64,000 nt of DNA from Limnanthes douglasii subsp. nivea (Eukaryota; Streptophyta; Magnoliopsida; Brassicales; Limnanthaceae), in NCBI GenBank assembly GCA_036936605.1, contig JAUPFV010000004.1, positions 87,446,334 through 87,510,333 on the forward strand, written 5' to 3'. The notes beneath the pieces are model-generated. The model was not told where the DNA came from. It searched no databases and was given only the letters and a program-made list of their open reading frames with translations. Of the stretch, positions 10,297 through 21,429 are shown piece after piece. Position 1 is the stretch's first letter; each line of letters opens with the position of its first letter. Made by a program: the position numbers and the translations under genes.

Positions 10297-11489
10297 CTAC
10301 TCCAAGTACATCCGGAGGTGCTCAATATTCCAAGGGTGATTCAAAACCCTTTCATCCTTGTCTTCTAGCCAGTATGTCCCAGGTCTAAGCCGTTCAATGA
10401 TCATATAGGGTCCTTCCCAAGTTGGGGCTAGTTTGCCGAGCAGCTTCTCTTTAGTGTGTAAGAAGACTTTCCTTAACACCTTATCCCCCGAGTGAAAATC
10501 TCTTCTTTTAACTCTAGAAGCAAACCTGCTTCTCATCAAATCCTGATAGTGTGCAGCTCTAAGGTGAGCCTTAACTCTTCTTTCTTCTATTAAGTCAAGC
10601 TGTCCTCTGATTGCCACTTCGTTAGTGTGTTCGGAGAAATTATGAACTCGAAAAGAAGGGAGAGTTTCTTCTATAGGAGCTATGACATCCATCCCATAGA
10701 CTAAGGCAAAAGGTGACTCTTGTGTTACTGCCCCATGTGTAGTCCGGTAGGCCCACAAAACCTCTTGTAAATAACTAGGCCATTTTCCAGCAGCCCATTC
10801 TAAATTTTTCTTCAACCCGGACAGTATAGTTCTGTTAGCCACTTCAACTTGACCATTTGCTTGTGGGTGGAAAGGTGAAGAGAAACAATGTTGTATACCT
10901 CTAGAGGCATAGAAACTCTTTATTTCCTTGTTGTCGAACTGTGGCCCATTGTCTGTTGTTATCTTCTGTGGAATGCCAAATCTACAACAGATATTGGATA
11001 AAATGAATTTTATGACAACTTTTGATGTTTTACCTGCCAGTGGGGCTGCTTCGATCCACTTCGAAAAATAATCAATAGCCATAATTATTGTCCTGTGTCC
11101 TCCGGATGCCATAGGCAGAGGTCCCACCAAATCCAACCCCCATCGAGCAAAAGGTATAGGCTCAGAAAATTGACTGGGATGACTGGGATGTGAATTTCAT
11201 TTCTATATCTCTGGCATGGGTCACACCTCCTCACCAGCTCCTTAGCATCTTGCATTATAGAGGGCCAATAATAACCAGCCAATAAAACTCTCATTGTTAG
11301 AGCCCTGAATCCACAGTGAGCTGATCCCTCACCATCATGTAATTCGAATAGGACTATTTGAGATTCATTAACCCCCAAACTTCGTAAGAAGGGTTTACTG
11401 TAAGAATTCTTATAAAGAACATCCCTTAGTATGATAAAACCACGAGCCTTGTACTTTACTTTTCTTGCTATTGATTTATCCGGAGGCAA
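10297..11489 (-). pseudogene. Integrase of element 1
   Basis: The N-terminal HHCC zinc-binding domain is at 11489-11190 (HDGEGSAHCGFRALTMRVLL, then CDPCQRY). The catalytic core at 11136-10700 has DLVGPLP, TTDNGPQF and NGQVEVANR. The last two hold the second Asp and the Glu, separated by 35 residues as in the D,D35E integrase family. A C-terminal domain (GDKVLRKVFLHTKEK, WEGPYMI) ends at 10297. One frameshift at about 11160-11180 separates the zinc domain from the core, within a stretch garbled relative to element 2. Confidence 0.88.
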
Positions 11490-11629
11490 GATACCATCAA
11501 AGAGATATTGAAGGAGAGGAAACCTCCAATCTTGGGGCTATCCCACCTGTATATCGAAGCTTTCTTCCTCCTTACCCATATTGAGTTGAATGGAAAGGCA
11601 CTCCAGCACATGAATCCAATGGTATGATT

Positions 11630-13509
11630 CTAGATATAGGCTATGGTTGCCAAGGAGTCTGCTAGTTCATTTTCTGTTCGGGGTATGTGCTCATAAACCA
11701 TACTCTTGAGCTTAAGTGCCACATCTTTGAGAAGAAGTAAGTATTTTAATAGCTGCTCCTTTTTTGCTTCAGATTGACCTTGCGCATGGTGGATAAGAAG
11801 TTGGGAATCACTCATCAACTTGACTCTTTTTGCCCCACAAATATGAGCTAACTTTAAACCAGCTATAGCAGCTTCATATTCGGACTCATTGTTAGAACCC
11901 CTAAAAGCAAAACATATAGCTTGGTACATTTTGTCACCATACGGAGAGGTCAAGCATACCCCTGCACCACATCCCATAGTACTTGATCCACCATCCGTCC
12001 GGACGACCCAGACCTTTTTATCTTTCATCTCAGTTGTTTGCTCTGTATCCCTATCTGAGTGGAATTCAACTAAGAAATCAGCCACAGCTTGGGCTTTGAT
12101 TGCTGTTCGAGGAGCAAAATCAATATCGAAGTCTCCCAGCTCCACTAACCACTTAGTCATTCTACTCGAAATATCTGCCTTTTGTAACACGTTTTCCAGG
12201 GGATATGATGTCTGGATAATAATAGGATGAGCCTGAAAATAAGGCCTAATTTTCCTAGCAGCAATTACCAGGCCTAGTGCTAACTTTTCAAGCTTTAGAT
12301 AGCGTTTTTCTGCATCTATCAAGCTCTTGCTGATGTAATACACTAGACGGGGATAGTTATCCACCTCCCTCACCAATACAGCACTGATGACACAACTGGA
12401 AACTGCCAAATATACGAAGAGTGTCTCTCCATCAACAGGTTTAAACAAAGTCTTGGGGGAGGACAGATGTTTTCTAATCTCATTGAAGGCCTCATCACAC
12501 TGTGAAGTCCAGTCAAATCCCTTTGCACCTTTTAAAGTTTGAAAAAACAGGGCACACCTGTCCGAAGACCTCGAGATGAATCGATTTAACGCAGCCAACC
12601 TCCCAGTCAACCGTTGTACTTCTTTAATATTCCGAGGAGGCTCCATTTGAAATAAAGCATTAAGTTGGTCCGGATCAGGCTGTATCCCTTACTCACTTAT
12701 TATGTACCCTAAGAATTTTCCGGACTGTACTCCGAACACACACTTTTCTGGATTTAGTTTCAAATTTACTTTTACTAAGTTGGTAAAGGTTCTTGGAGAT
12801 CTGTCAAGTGTAGCTCTTCGTCCATACTTTTAACCATCATGTCATCGATGTATACTTCCATATTTCTTCCAATTTGATCAGCAAAGGCTTTGTTTACTAA
12901 CCTTTGATAGGTAGCCCCAGCATTTTTTAACCCAAATGGTATTACCTTGTAACAATGAAGGCCCCTATCAGTGACAAACGTAGTATGCTCCTGATCCTCC
13001 GGATCTACTTGAATCTGCTTATACACGGAGAAGGCATCCATGAAAGATAGTTGCTTATTCCCAGATGTAGAATCCACCAGCTGATCAATCCGGGGGACAG
13101 GGTATAAATCCTTTGGGCAAGTCCTGTTGAGATCTGTAAAATCAATACACATACGCCACTTGCCATTTTTCTTTTTCACCAAGACCAGATTGGCTGTCCA
13201 TAAAGGATACTGAGACTCTTTTATATGCCCCATCTTAGTAAGCTTGTCGACCTCTTGAACGATGACATCAGCCTTTTCTTTGGAAAAATCTCTTCTTTTT
13301 TGTACCACACGTGCTATGTCTCTTCGGGTGGACAAGTGGTGTGATATAATATCTGCTGGTACCCCAGTAACATCAGCATTGCACCAAGAAAAAACATGCT
13401 GATGGTCTTTTAGGAACTTCAACATTTTACCCTTCAGTTCGGATGCCATTTTAGACCCTATCTTAACATTTTTTTCCCTCTTCCTAAGAATGTGTTTCAA
13501 CTTCTTCAA
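11630..13509 (-). pseudogene. Reverse transcriptase and RNase H of element 1
   Basis: The frame at 13509-12775 carries the palm motifs WRMCIDFTDLNRTCPKDLYP, LSFMDAF and the catalytic YIDDMMVKS (YxDD box). After a frameshift near 12780, the frame at 12646-11630 carries the RT thumb (LTGRLAALNRFISRSSDRC) and two RNase H-like regions. The second has VRTDGGSS, the NNESEYEA Glu motif and LMSDSQLL with the catalytic Asp. A second RNase H domain of this type is common in Tat-lineage elements. The YxDD and RNase H residues are intact; the frameshift is the main visible lesion. Confidence 0.87.
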
Positions 13510-13582
13510 CCGGTATTAAAACTCCAGAGGTCTATCTGGGGTCATCAATTTCACCCTTACCCCCAGAAAGCCCCTCAAACAG

Positions 13583-14128
13583 CTATTCCTCATTGATACG
13601 AACTGCTCCCAACGTCCGAGGAGCCAGTGCTGTTGCATAACACTCTCTTGCAATCTTTTGGCTGCTCCGAATAACTCCCACTTGTCCTTGCACAACATAT
13701 TTCAAACATTGGTGGACTGTTGAGGCCATTGCATCCATCATAAAGAGCCAAGACCTCCCTAGAATAGCATTATAACAAGTGAGACAGTCCACTACAACGA
13801 ACAGTATTCTAACCATCTTCTTAAAATGGCCCTTGCCCAACAAAACTTCCTCTTCGAACTCCCCGATCACATCTGCTGAGCTTCCAGTGAAACCCACAAT
13901 TGACCTGTTCGAACGCTGAATTACCGCAGGATTTTTCATCTTTTTGTAGGAAGTTAAAAAGAGGATATTGGTTGAACTCCCAATATCCACCAAAATTCGT
14001 CTTATGTCATTGCCCCCAATGGATGCTCCTATGACAACAGCATCGTCATGAGGACCTGCTATATCCCCCAAGTCATCCTCATCGAACACAATGAAGGGAA
14101 ATGGAATCTGCGATTGATAGGAAGTCAT
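13583..14128 (-). pseudogene. Aspartic protease of element 1
   Basis: The retropepsin processes the gag-pol polyprotein. The active-site loop reads VDIGSSTNILF where element 2 keeps VDTGSSANILF, so the Thr of the D-T-G triad is changed to Ile. The second conserved segment, CLTCYNAILGRSWL, is intact. The frame runs on to 13583, and a frameshift near there separates it from RT. Confidence 0.85.
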
Positions 14129-14192
14129 GCCTCCCTCCAGTTGGGTAGCTAATGTATGAAATGCCTCTTCCTTGAAGAAGCAGTGGGTGCTG

Positions 14193-15930
14193 TCATGGTA
14201 TCCTCTCCGAAAATTGTGAGTGACTTAAAAAAGTTAATAAGCCCGAAACTGTTTTACAACGTTCCTCAATGGCACCTACTCTGTTTCGAGTTGGATCAAG
14301 TTCCAAGTATTCTAACTCTATATCAAACCTCTCGACTATCACCATAGCTCCCTCCGGAGTGGATGTGCCTACATTGTTTGGACCAGGACGATGAGCATTA
14401 TTAGGCCTATTTCCTCTTCTTCTTTTAACATACGCTCCCAACTTTCCTCTTTCAATCAAATTCTGGACTTCTTGCTTTAAAGCAATGCAATCGTCAGTGA
14501 TATGGCCAGTATTATTATGATACTGACAGAAGGAATTGTTACGATGCTCCCTAGGAGATTGTAGTGCAGTCGGCCTTCTATAGTGCACTTCTTCCTTTGT
14601 TTTGTCATAAATGGTGGCTACACTTTCTTTTAACTCAGCAAACCACTCCGGTTGAACCCAATTCCCTCTCTTATTTCTAGATTGCTAACTCTGGGCAGGC
14701 GCAGCTGGCTGAGACTGAGCTTTAGCTCTGTTATGACCCTGCTCGACCTCCCTTGCCTTGTTCCCGGACTGATTTTGGTTGGGGTTTGGTGCAACCGGGG
14801 CAGACCTCACCTGCCTGTGCACCCTAGTTTTCTTTGTTTCATCCATGTTAATTTGCTTTCCGACCTGATTCAGTAAACCTCCCCATGTCATGGCCTTTTT
14901 TCTGGTCACTGAATCAACCAAATTTCCAGGGTTTAAACCCTGCCTCAGAGAAGCTATTGCTACTTTCTTGAAGCAATCAGCCAACCCATTTTTGGTATTT
15001 ACAAAGCGAATTATATATTCCTTCAGAGTTTCATTCGGTTCTTGGGCACATTGGATAATTGTATATCCATTGCCCTTCACCTCCTTACTTCCAACAAACT
15101 GCCTCCGGAAGGCCACCCAAAAGGTATCGAAATTTCTGATGCACCCCTATGGTAGGTTGTTATACCACTTCAGGGCGCTCCCCGTAAAAGACTGGGAGAA
15201 TGCTCTACAAAGCAACTTATCGTCATCATCGAAATTCATCATGAAATTTTTGAATTGTTCCAAGTGATTGTCCGGGTCTTTACTGCCATCGTATTTTTCC
15301 ATCTTTGTGTTATCGAACCTCTTGGGGAGGTTCCTGGACAGGATCTTGGAAGACAATGGAGATTGTCTCCAATTCTGGCCACGACTGAAAATGGTATCCT
15401 CGTTAGGAGTTGCAAAGATACATGGCTCATCATGGAAGGTAAAAGGATCCACCAATATCCGGTATATGTGTCTCCGCCTATGAGATGATCCTTTGCCTAT
15501 ATGTTATTTAACTTTCCATGCCTATCCCTTTTTGTTGAATACTTCTTAACCAACTTTTGTTTCTTTTTAGATCGGCCTTCATCGCTGCTGGAGGACAAGG
15601 ATTCTTCAATTTCATCTTCATCCGAGGAGCTACTGGAAGATTCTGAGTCTGAATCAGAGCTCTCCACTGGCTTGGACAGTGAGACTTTTTGGACCTAGCA
15701 TGACTCTTCTTCGTACTCACATGGGTCTTCGAAGGCTCATGCTCTCTAGGGTTGTCAGTATGATGAGCAGCTGATGCCTTTGACTTCTCTTTCATGCCCA
15801 TCTTTGCCTTCTCTGCCCTCAGAGCTTCTATTTCTCCCTTTAATCTATCACGCTCCTCGATGATATATTCATCATTTTCCCCCACCACTTCAAGCAAAGC
15901 TGGTGGTACCTCTGGTACGTCCGGATTCAT
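14193..15930 (-). pseudogene. gag of element 1
   Basis: The capsid-type protein starts at 15930 with MNPDVPEVPPALLEVVGEND, only about 50 nt after the primer site, and the start is shared with elements 2 and 3. The N-terminus is charged and rich in Lys and Glu. A conserved capsid-like core follows (GSKDPDNHLEQFKNFMM, CRAFSQSFTGSALKWYNNLP, then GSKEVKGNGYTIIQCAQEPNE at 15455-15000), then AMTWGGLLNQVGKQI. The 3' part (14588-14193) carries CQYHNNTGHITDDCIALK, the remnant of a zinc-knuckle-like C-x2-x-H-x4-H/C cluster. Several frameshifts split it into at least four frames. Confidence 0.85.
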
Positions 15931-15982
15931 TCAGACTGAATTTTCTGATGGTTTTGAATGCTAGATTCAGGCACCGTCGTAT

Positions 15983-16000
15983 CTCCCACTGTGGTCGCCA
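15983..16000 (-). promoter_or_regulatory. Primer-binding site of element 1
   Basis: On the minus strand the sequence TGGCGACCACAGTGGGAG lies 3 nt inside the 5' LTR. It starts with TGG, complementary to a tRNA CCA end, and resembles the Arg-tRNA-type sites of Tat/Ogre elements. Element 3 has the same site with one difference (52153-52170), and element 2 has it at the equivalent place (about 40592-40608). Confidence 0.75.
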
Positions 16001-16003
16001 ATT

Positions 16004-16422
16004 TGGTGTGGTTTATTTTTGTCTGAGGGTAAGTTTGTAATTTCTGTTTAGAGTTTTGTGGAGTTTTGTGAGTATTTAATGTTTGGGTAGAATGTAGAGG
16101 GAGAATTAAGTTGCCTGGTTGTATTTAATTTTCATTACCCTCATTTAATATTGGTGGTTGGGTATTTATACCCTTATATTTGGGACTCATGGGTTTTCGG
16201 GTCGTATTTAATGGATTCGGGTCGAGTTTAAGGACCCATTAGTTCTAAGTAAGGGAACAGGCAGCTTAGTCAAAAAGTGATTAGGTTTTAAGTACTTTAG
16301 TTCTGTTCGGAGAGTTCAATGGATGATGGTGTCCGAACTACCCTTGTCCGGTAAGGTGGATATTGTCCGAATTGACCCTGTCCGGTTCTCATAAAATGCG
16401 GTGACAGAATCCGGACTCATCA
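16004..16422 (-). repeat. 5' LTR of element 1
   Basis: This is the promoter-side LTR for the minus-strand transcript. It keeps the palindromic box GGGTATTTATACCC around 16161-16173, which reads as a TATA box on either strand. The inner border is followed leftward by a 3-nt spacer and the primer-binding site. Confidence 0.93.
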
Positions 16423-16427
16423 AAGTT

Positions 16428-18080
16428 GATTTCGGATGGACGATGACAAACCATTTTTTATAAGCATTCTCTATGCGTGCTTCATCCTTGGTTTTCATGA
16501 CATCAAATGCTAGTTTATCAAGTTTTTCTTTCAATTTCTTGATCATCGTGAGATCGGTACCTCTAAGCCTTTACAAACATATTTTTATATTTAGTGCGTA
16601 TTGCACAACCGCAAGGCATAGTATACCCGACTGCCATTTTTCGGGCATATTCTACTTCATTAAAAAAATGTTCCAAAGGATAATGTGAGACATTTTTTTA
16701 GCATCGCGTACACATTGTTTGTGAATTTATGCAGGGCTAACAATCGAATATTTTCAAATGAGGCTTTAATGTCCATGTGTTGCAATTCAATCAAATTATG
16801 CACCTTCAACCAATAAGACTCAAAGTTACCTTTGCTCATACTGAGGAAATGTTTGAGTGTGGAATGAGCGCTCTCCACAAGGTTAGTGGTTTGGTTATTA
16901 AAATATAATGACTTGTTAGTTCTTCACGTGATAAATTTATCACCGTACGGCCATAACCAACTTTCGTTTTATTTGAGTGCTTTCAGATATTCTTTGAAGT
17001 CACGAAGCATTTCCGATCGATATTTATTGAAGGATAGATGTATTTCCAACAACATCATTTGACTATACACTTTCAAAAATTCATTGGATATTTTTTGTTT
17101 CGTTGATGATTTGTTTTGTTTTTGCTAGAACGTTCATGCTAATGTGCCATTAACACAACATGTTTGTTGCATTGGGGAAGACTTCCTCGGCCACCTTCAC
17201 CAACGATAAGTCTATATCCGTCAAAATAATGGAGAGTTCTTCAATGGAGTGAGTTAGCATTAATGATTTTAAACATTCTAACACCCATTTTTGGCTCTCG
17301 AATTTCTTCATGAACATAAACACAAATCCAATGTAGAAAGTCTTCCCGGTACATGGGGCTCTAACAACCTCATACAACGACATCCCCGTATTTTCTTACA
17401 TTGTATGCGTTATCAATTATTACAATATCTGGAATCGTCCGTAACAAATCCAAACTAACTGGTTATATGAAGAAAAGTTCACCTATGATATTGTTTCATC
17501 TTCGCACGATCTATGCCATTCATAATATTTTAACTTTTTCAGTTCACCTAACAAGTATTAGAATTGCGACCAACCACCTTTCTCGATCTTTCGTTGTTTT
17601 AGTTTAGCATTGTACACGGTGAGCATGGACGATGAATTGTTAATGTTCAATTTTTCATTGCATCAAGAATATTACAAGGACGGGATCCAATTTTCACAGA
17701 ACTAACTACAAAATTTAACTTTTTTTTGGAAAATTGTCCCAAGTATGAATGACCTTCATTGAATTTTGTAGTCTCGTGATTGTGAATCCCGCATACGGCC
17801 TCTAAGGATCATAAATCATCATTAACCTTATTTTCTCTAAGCGCAAAAGGGAATCCGCATAACTTGGTCCTGGTAGACTTCATCTTAAGATCTTTTGGTT
17901 TCACCAATTTTGTGTACTTTCCGGATCTCTTACATACAAAACTTATTCTATGAGTTTTTATGCTTTTGCCATTATCGCGACTTTTGAATATAATTACAAA
18001 CCCGTTGTCCTTTACGTTAATCTTAACCCATTAAACCAATTCTTATTGTGTGTAGTGAGATTTCGTGTTGAACAAGTGAC
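16428..18080 (-). pseudogene. MULE transposase (FAR1-like N-terminus plus DDE core)
   Basis: This is the transposase that would cut and move a Mutator-like element. In translation order: KLCGFPFALR and VCGIHNHETTKFNEGHSYLGQF at about 17860-17690 (the FAR1-like HNHE motif); VIIDNAYNVRKYG at about 17420-17385, holding the first catalytic Asp; TFYIGFVFMF and IILTDIDLSLV with VFPNATNMLC (17383-17150), holding the second Asp near 17218; and ESAHSTLKHFLSMSKGNFESYW with LQHMDIKASFE (16878-16660), typical of the post-catalytic helical region. Several frameshifts and stops show it is dead. The 3' end joins the OTU domain across element 1. Confidence 0.75.
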
Positions 18081-18179
18081 TATAATCGACGGAGCAAAGC
18101 TTCGCTCTTATTAATCACGAATTAATAAAATTATCCTCATACATAGCCAAAATGTACACATGAAAATCATATCATATTT

Positions 18180-18680
18180 TAATAGTAGTATTACCATCCC
18201 GCCTGTGGGAGCCCTGCTAAATGGCTGGTAGGAAATTCCACCTCGGCTGAATTCCCCATTGGAGGGTGAAAAATTCACCCATGCGTGATTAGGAAGCAAA
18301 TATGCAACCAGATTATCTAATTTTGTTCAGCACGCACACCGGCGAAAAAGGTTATCAGAGCCGTTATTGAAGCATTCTTTCCTCGACGGTGCCATCAACC
18401 CTAAAATGTTAGGGGCGTTATTTCTATCAACATAAAACCTAGGCTCTACATCGGTGGGGCTGACTCTCCTACCCGAGACTATAATTTTTACTTAGAAATA
18501 AGTCCCCACAGGTTCGTCATTTCCGCACCGGCGGGTGGGACTAGTGTGCACTGTCGGGGAAAAATCTCATCCTAAGAAAAAATAAATTTTTGTCGAGGTC
18601 GAGCCTTCTAACCGGCGGGGCTGGACTCCCAAAGTTCTTTCTAAATCGGGATGAACTCTACGAAAATAAAAACTTAATAA
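18180..18680. repeat. CCGG-rich degenerate repeat block, right
   Basis: This block carries units such as GGGTGAAAAATTCACCC (18261-18280), ACCGGCGGGTGGG (18526-18540), CGGGGAAAAATCTC and ACCGGCGGGGCTGG. It resembles the block at 4740-5160 in composition and motif. The two blocks flank the MULE-OTU gene. Confidence 0.5.
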
Positions 18681-20190
18681 CAAACTGATTTGAACAATTA
18701 TATCATTTAAAGTTTCAAGTTCATCAACAAGCTTTAAGCTTTCCAATTATAAATATATTTTTTAGGGTTTGGAGATTTGTAGAGGGTTTTGTGTTCTTAA
18801 TTTATTTTTTTGAGTTTTTTGTAAAAAGATTTAGACGTTGCATATCATTAGAAAGTTTTTGTGCAAAATTTTATGTTTTAAAATTGGTGCAACTAAGTCT
18901 AGTTAAGTGTATCCATTTTCACAAAAGTAAAAAAATATATTTTTAAATCAAAAAGAAAAAATAATAAAATATCAATTCTTAAAAGTTGGTTATAATAATT
19001 TTGGGTATGGTTTAGCGAAGGGCTACTGTTAAATTTAGAATAAAACTGTTTTTTATGGTAAAAATTGTAATCCACTATTAGGTTTATAATTTTTTCCTAT
19101 ATAAAGTGACTTCTTAAAATTTGTTTCGGTATAGTGATCCGATTTTTAATTAGATCCGAGTGAGGAAATTGACAATTTGAATAGAATCCATTAATATACG
19201 ATTTTAATTTATAAACAAAGATATGTTCAGTTATGCCATCAAATTTTCTTACATTTCTCTTTTCATATTGTTTGTGCTATGTATTTCAAGAATTAATTAC
19301 TCATGAGTTGGCTCGTGAATTAGTTTTGGCAATGTCATCTTAAGCTTGGCATGGTTAAAACATTTAACAAAATTTGAATCTACAATCAGGTTTATAGAAT
19401 GTTTTAGTTGTAATACATAGTTTATCAATCTTATTTTTTATATATTGATAATATACATGTGTCCGTATTTCTTAACGGTTCTCCTTATAGTTATTTTAAA
19501 TTATCTAAAAAATAATTTAATAATTAATTTTATTATTATTATGTTTTATATGTCAATGTTAAAAAGTTTTTTTTTAGAATATTTTATTTTTACTTTTATG
19601 TTTTCTATTTTTGTTATCCGATTTTAATAAATATTATATTCACAATAAAAAAATGTTCTTTACTTGCATTATAATATTTTTATTAACAAATTATTAAAAT
19701 TAACTACATAAGTATTCATTGTTTAAAAAATAATTATGCTTTTAATGGAATTATCGGTATTTTAAAATTTGGCACGTTTTTAATTTTTACTATTTTTATC
19801 TTTTTTTATGTTGACAAAATTATATCTTTTATGCATTTTCTTTATTCTGCTTTTGCAAATATATTAGTGGAATGATTATTAATCATAAGAGAGTTAAAAG
19901 AAGATTTATACCTCAATATCCAACAATTATGTTTTTTTAATATATCCAAAATTAATGATTTTTATTAATATTTATAATTTTTGTTCCTACCTCTAATTTT
20001 TTAATCGAAAAGTTAATTTATTTTTATAATTATAGTAGATTTTTTTTTGGAAAAAAATATTAAATTAAAGTAAAAAAATTATACAAATACATAAAGCATA
20101 CTACGATAAAATATAGGAGTATCGAAAGAAAAATGTCGTGAACTAAAGTTACAGGACCCGAGAACATGGGTTGACTAGGATACAATAAAG
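18681..20190. other. AT-rich intergenic stretch
   Basis: About 1.5 kb of very AT-rich sequence. The only open frames are short and made of Phe, Ile and Tyr. I see no gene, terminal repeat or tandem structure here. Confidence 0.6.
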
Positions 20191-20195
20191 CATAG

Positions 20196-20618
20196 TGTTG
20201 TGAATGAGTCGAATAATGCCTTGACAATGTGTTGTGTTCGACAGTACGGTTTTGTGTATGTGATAGGGTTATTGTGCCTTGACAGTGTGTCGCGTTCGGT
20301 GGTACAGTTTTGTGTCATTAACAGTGAAGCTAAAATGGGTAATGTCATCTTCGGTCTGGTGTCTATGAGCCCATTAGGATCATTATCTAATAAGTCTATG
20401 TACTTCATATAAATAGATTATTAGGACTACACAAAAACACAATCGGAAATCTGAGATCTGTAACCCTTTTTCTATCATATTGAAACACTTTTATCTGGCG
20501 ACACCCATGGACGTAGACAATTTTCGAACCACGTTAAATCATGTGTTCTTTTCAGTCTGTCATTTATTTGTGTTATGTGCTTACGCCATGTGTGATAAAT
20601 TGATAGTGATTTGTAATA
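20196..20618 (+). repeat. 5' LTR of the copia element
   Basis: It starts TGTTGTGAATGAG and carries a TATAAATAGATTA box at about 20409-20421. The final dinucleotide is TA where the other LTR has CA, a single substitution. It aligns with 24736-25128 across its length with several small indels. Confidence 0.88.
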
Positions 20619-20622
20619 AAAT

Positions 20623-20635
20623 TGGTATCAGAGCC
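20623..20635 (+). promoter_or_regulatory. Primer-binding site of the copia element
   Basis: TGGTATCAGAGCC is the classical plant Ty1/copia site complementary to the 3' end of initiator Met-tRNA. It lies 4 nt inside the 5' LTR. Confidence 0.92.
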
Positions 20636-20674
20636 ATGTTGTGAAATTAAGGCTTTTGAAATTAGGGTTTCACA

Positions 20675-21420
20675 ATGGCGTCTACAACAACAAAATACAT
20701 GATTGAGAAATTTGATGGGGGATCCGGCTTTGCATTGTGGAAGATTAAACTGAAATCTTCATTGGTACTGCAAGGGCTGTGGAAGGTTGTGGAGAATAAA
20801 TTACCAGAAGAGATGAAAGAATAGGATAAACAAGATCTTCAAGAAAGGGAATTGTGCTGGATTTTAATGACTGTGAAAGATAATGTTCTTCACGAGATTA
20901 TTGGTGAGAAGACTGTTGCCTGCGCATGGAATAAGCTAGGATATCTTTACTCAGATAAATCAATAGTTAATCGATTATACTTGAAGAAGCGCTTGTACGA
21001 TTTCAAATTGAAAGAAGTTATGTCCATAACTAACCACTTAAATAATTTTAAATAAACTATAATGGACTTGGAGAACATACATATCACCATTGAAGATGAG
21101 GATCAAGCTTTGTTTGTATTGAGATCGTTACCAGCTCCGTATGAAAACTTCGTAGATACCATAATCTATGGTAATTATAAGTTATCCCTAGCAAATGTCA
21201 AATGGGCCACTGAAATCAAAGGATTTGAAACAGTTGCAGCCAAAAAAGCAGGCTGAAGGGGAAGGTCTTATGACTAGGGGAAGATCTAGAAGTAAAGCGA
21301 GTTCTTTTATAATGAAGAACTGAAGGTCCAAATCAAAAGTAAAGAAACTGTTACGAATGCGGTGAGCAAGGTCATTATAGGAGAGATTGTCTGAAACTGA
21401 ATGGTAAGAAGAGAAATAAA
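20675..21420 (+). pseudogene. gag of the copia element
   Basis: The frame starts at ATG 20675 (MASTTTKYMIEKFDGGSGFA), about 40 nt after the primer site. It carries the copia gag pattern of F-D-G then LWKIKL, and continues through VMSITNHLNNF and DLENIHITIEDEDQALFVLRSLP. The nucleic-acid-binding zinc knuckle is intact at 21349-21390 (CYECGEQGHYRRDC, CX2CX4HX4C). Stops at 20822 and about 21053, plus a frameshift near 21256, break it. Confidence 0.85.
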
Positions 21421-21429
21421 AAAAATACA

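Larger units (their letters stand above)
7017..16422 (-). mobile_element. Ty3/gypsy (Tat-like) retrotransposon, element 1, complete
   Basis: The 9406-bp element has two 419-bp LTRs (7017-7435 and 16004-16422), a 5-bp target-site duplication AAGTT (7012-7016 and 16423-16427), a primer site at 15983-16000, gag-protease-RT-RNase H-integrase on the minus strand and a convergent plus-strand gene (7882-9786). Integrase after RNase H places it in Ty3/gypsy. The TGGCGACC primer site and the extra antisense gene fit the non-chromoviral Tat lineage (Ogre/Retand relatives). The LTRs differ at about 19 of 419 positions by eye. It split the MULE-OTU gene. Confidence 0.92.
6185..18080 (-). mobile_element. 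MULE (Mutator-like) transposase-OTU gene, split by gypsy element 1
   Basis: Reading right to left on the minus strand: a FAR1/zinc-cluster-like N-terminal region (about 17960-17690), the MULE DDE transposase (about 17425-16430), the 9.4-kb gypsy insertion, then the OTU domain. The insertion site is exact (AAGTT on both sides), so removing 7017-16427 rejoins the flanks. Terminal inverted repeats were not confirmed. CCGG-rich blocks at 4740-5160 and 18180-18680 lie at roughly the right positions to be subterminal regions. Confidence 0.65.

Noticed and set aside
11889..12230. 113-codon plus-strand ORF in element 1
   Set aside because: It lies opposite the RNase H coding strand. The minus-strand reading has clear RNase H motifs, so this frame is a shadow.
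14890..15267. 125-codon plus-strand ORF antisense to gag (and the equivalent at 39473-39850)
   Set aside because: The same shadow frame appears opposite gag in two elements simply because gag is conserved. It lacks a TATA box or independent domain, unlike the true antisense gene near the 3' LTR.
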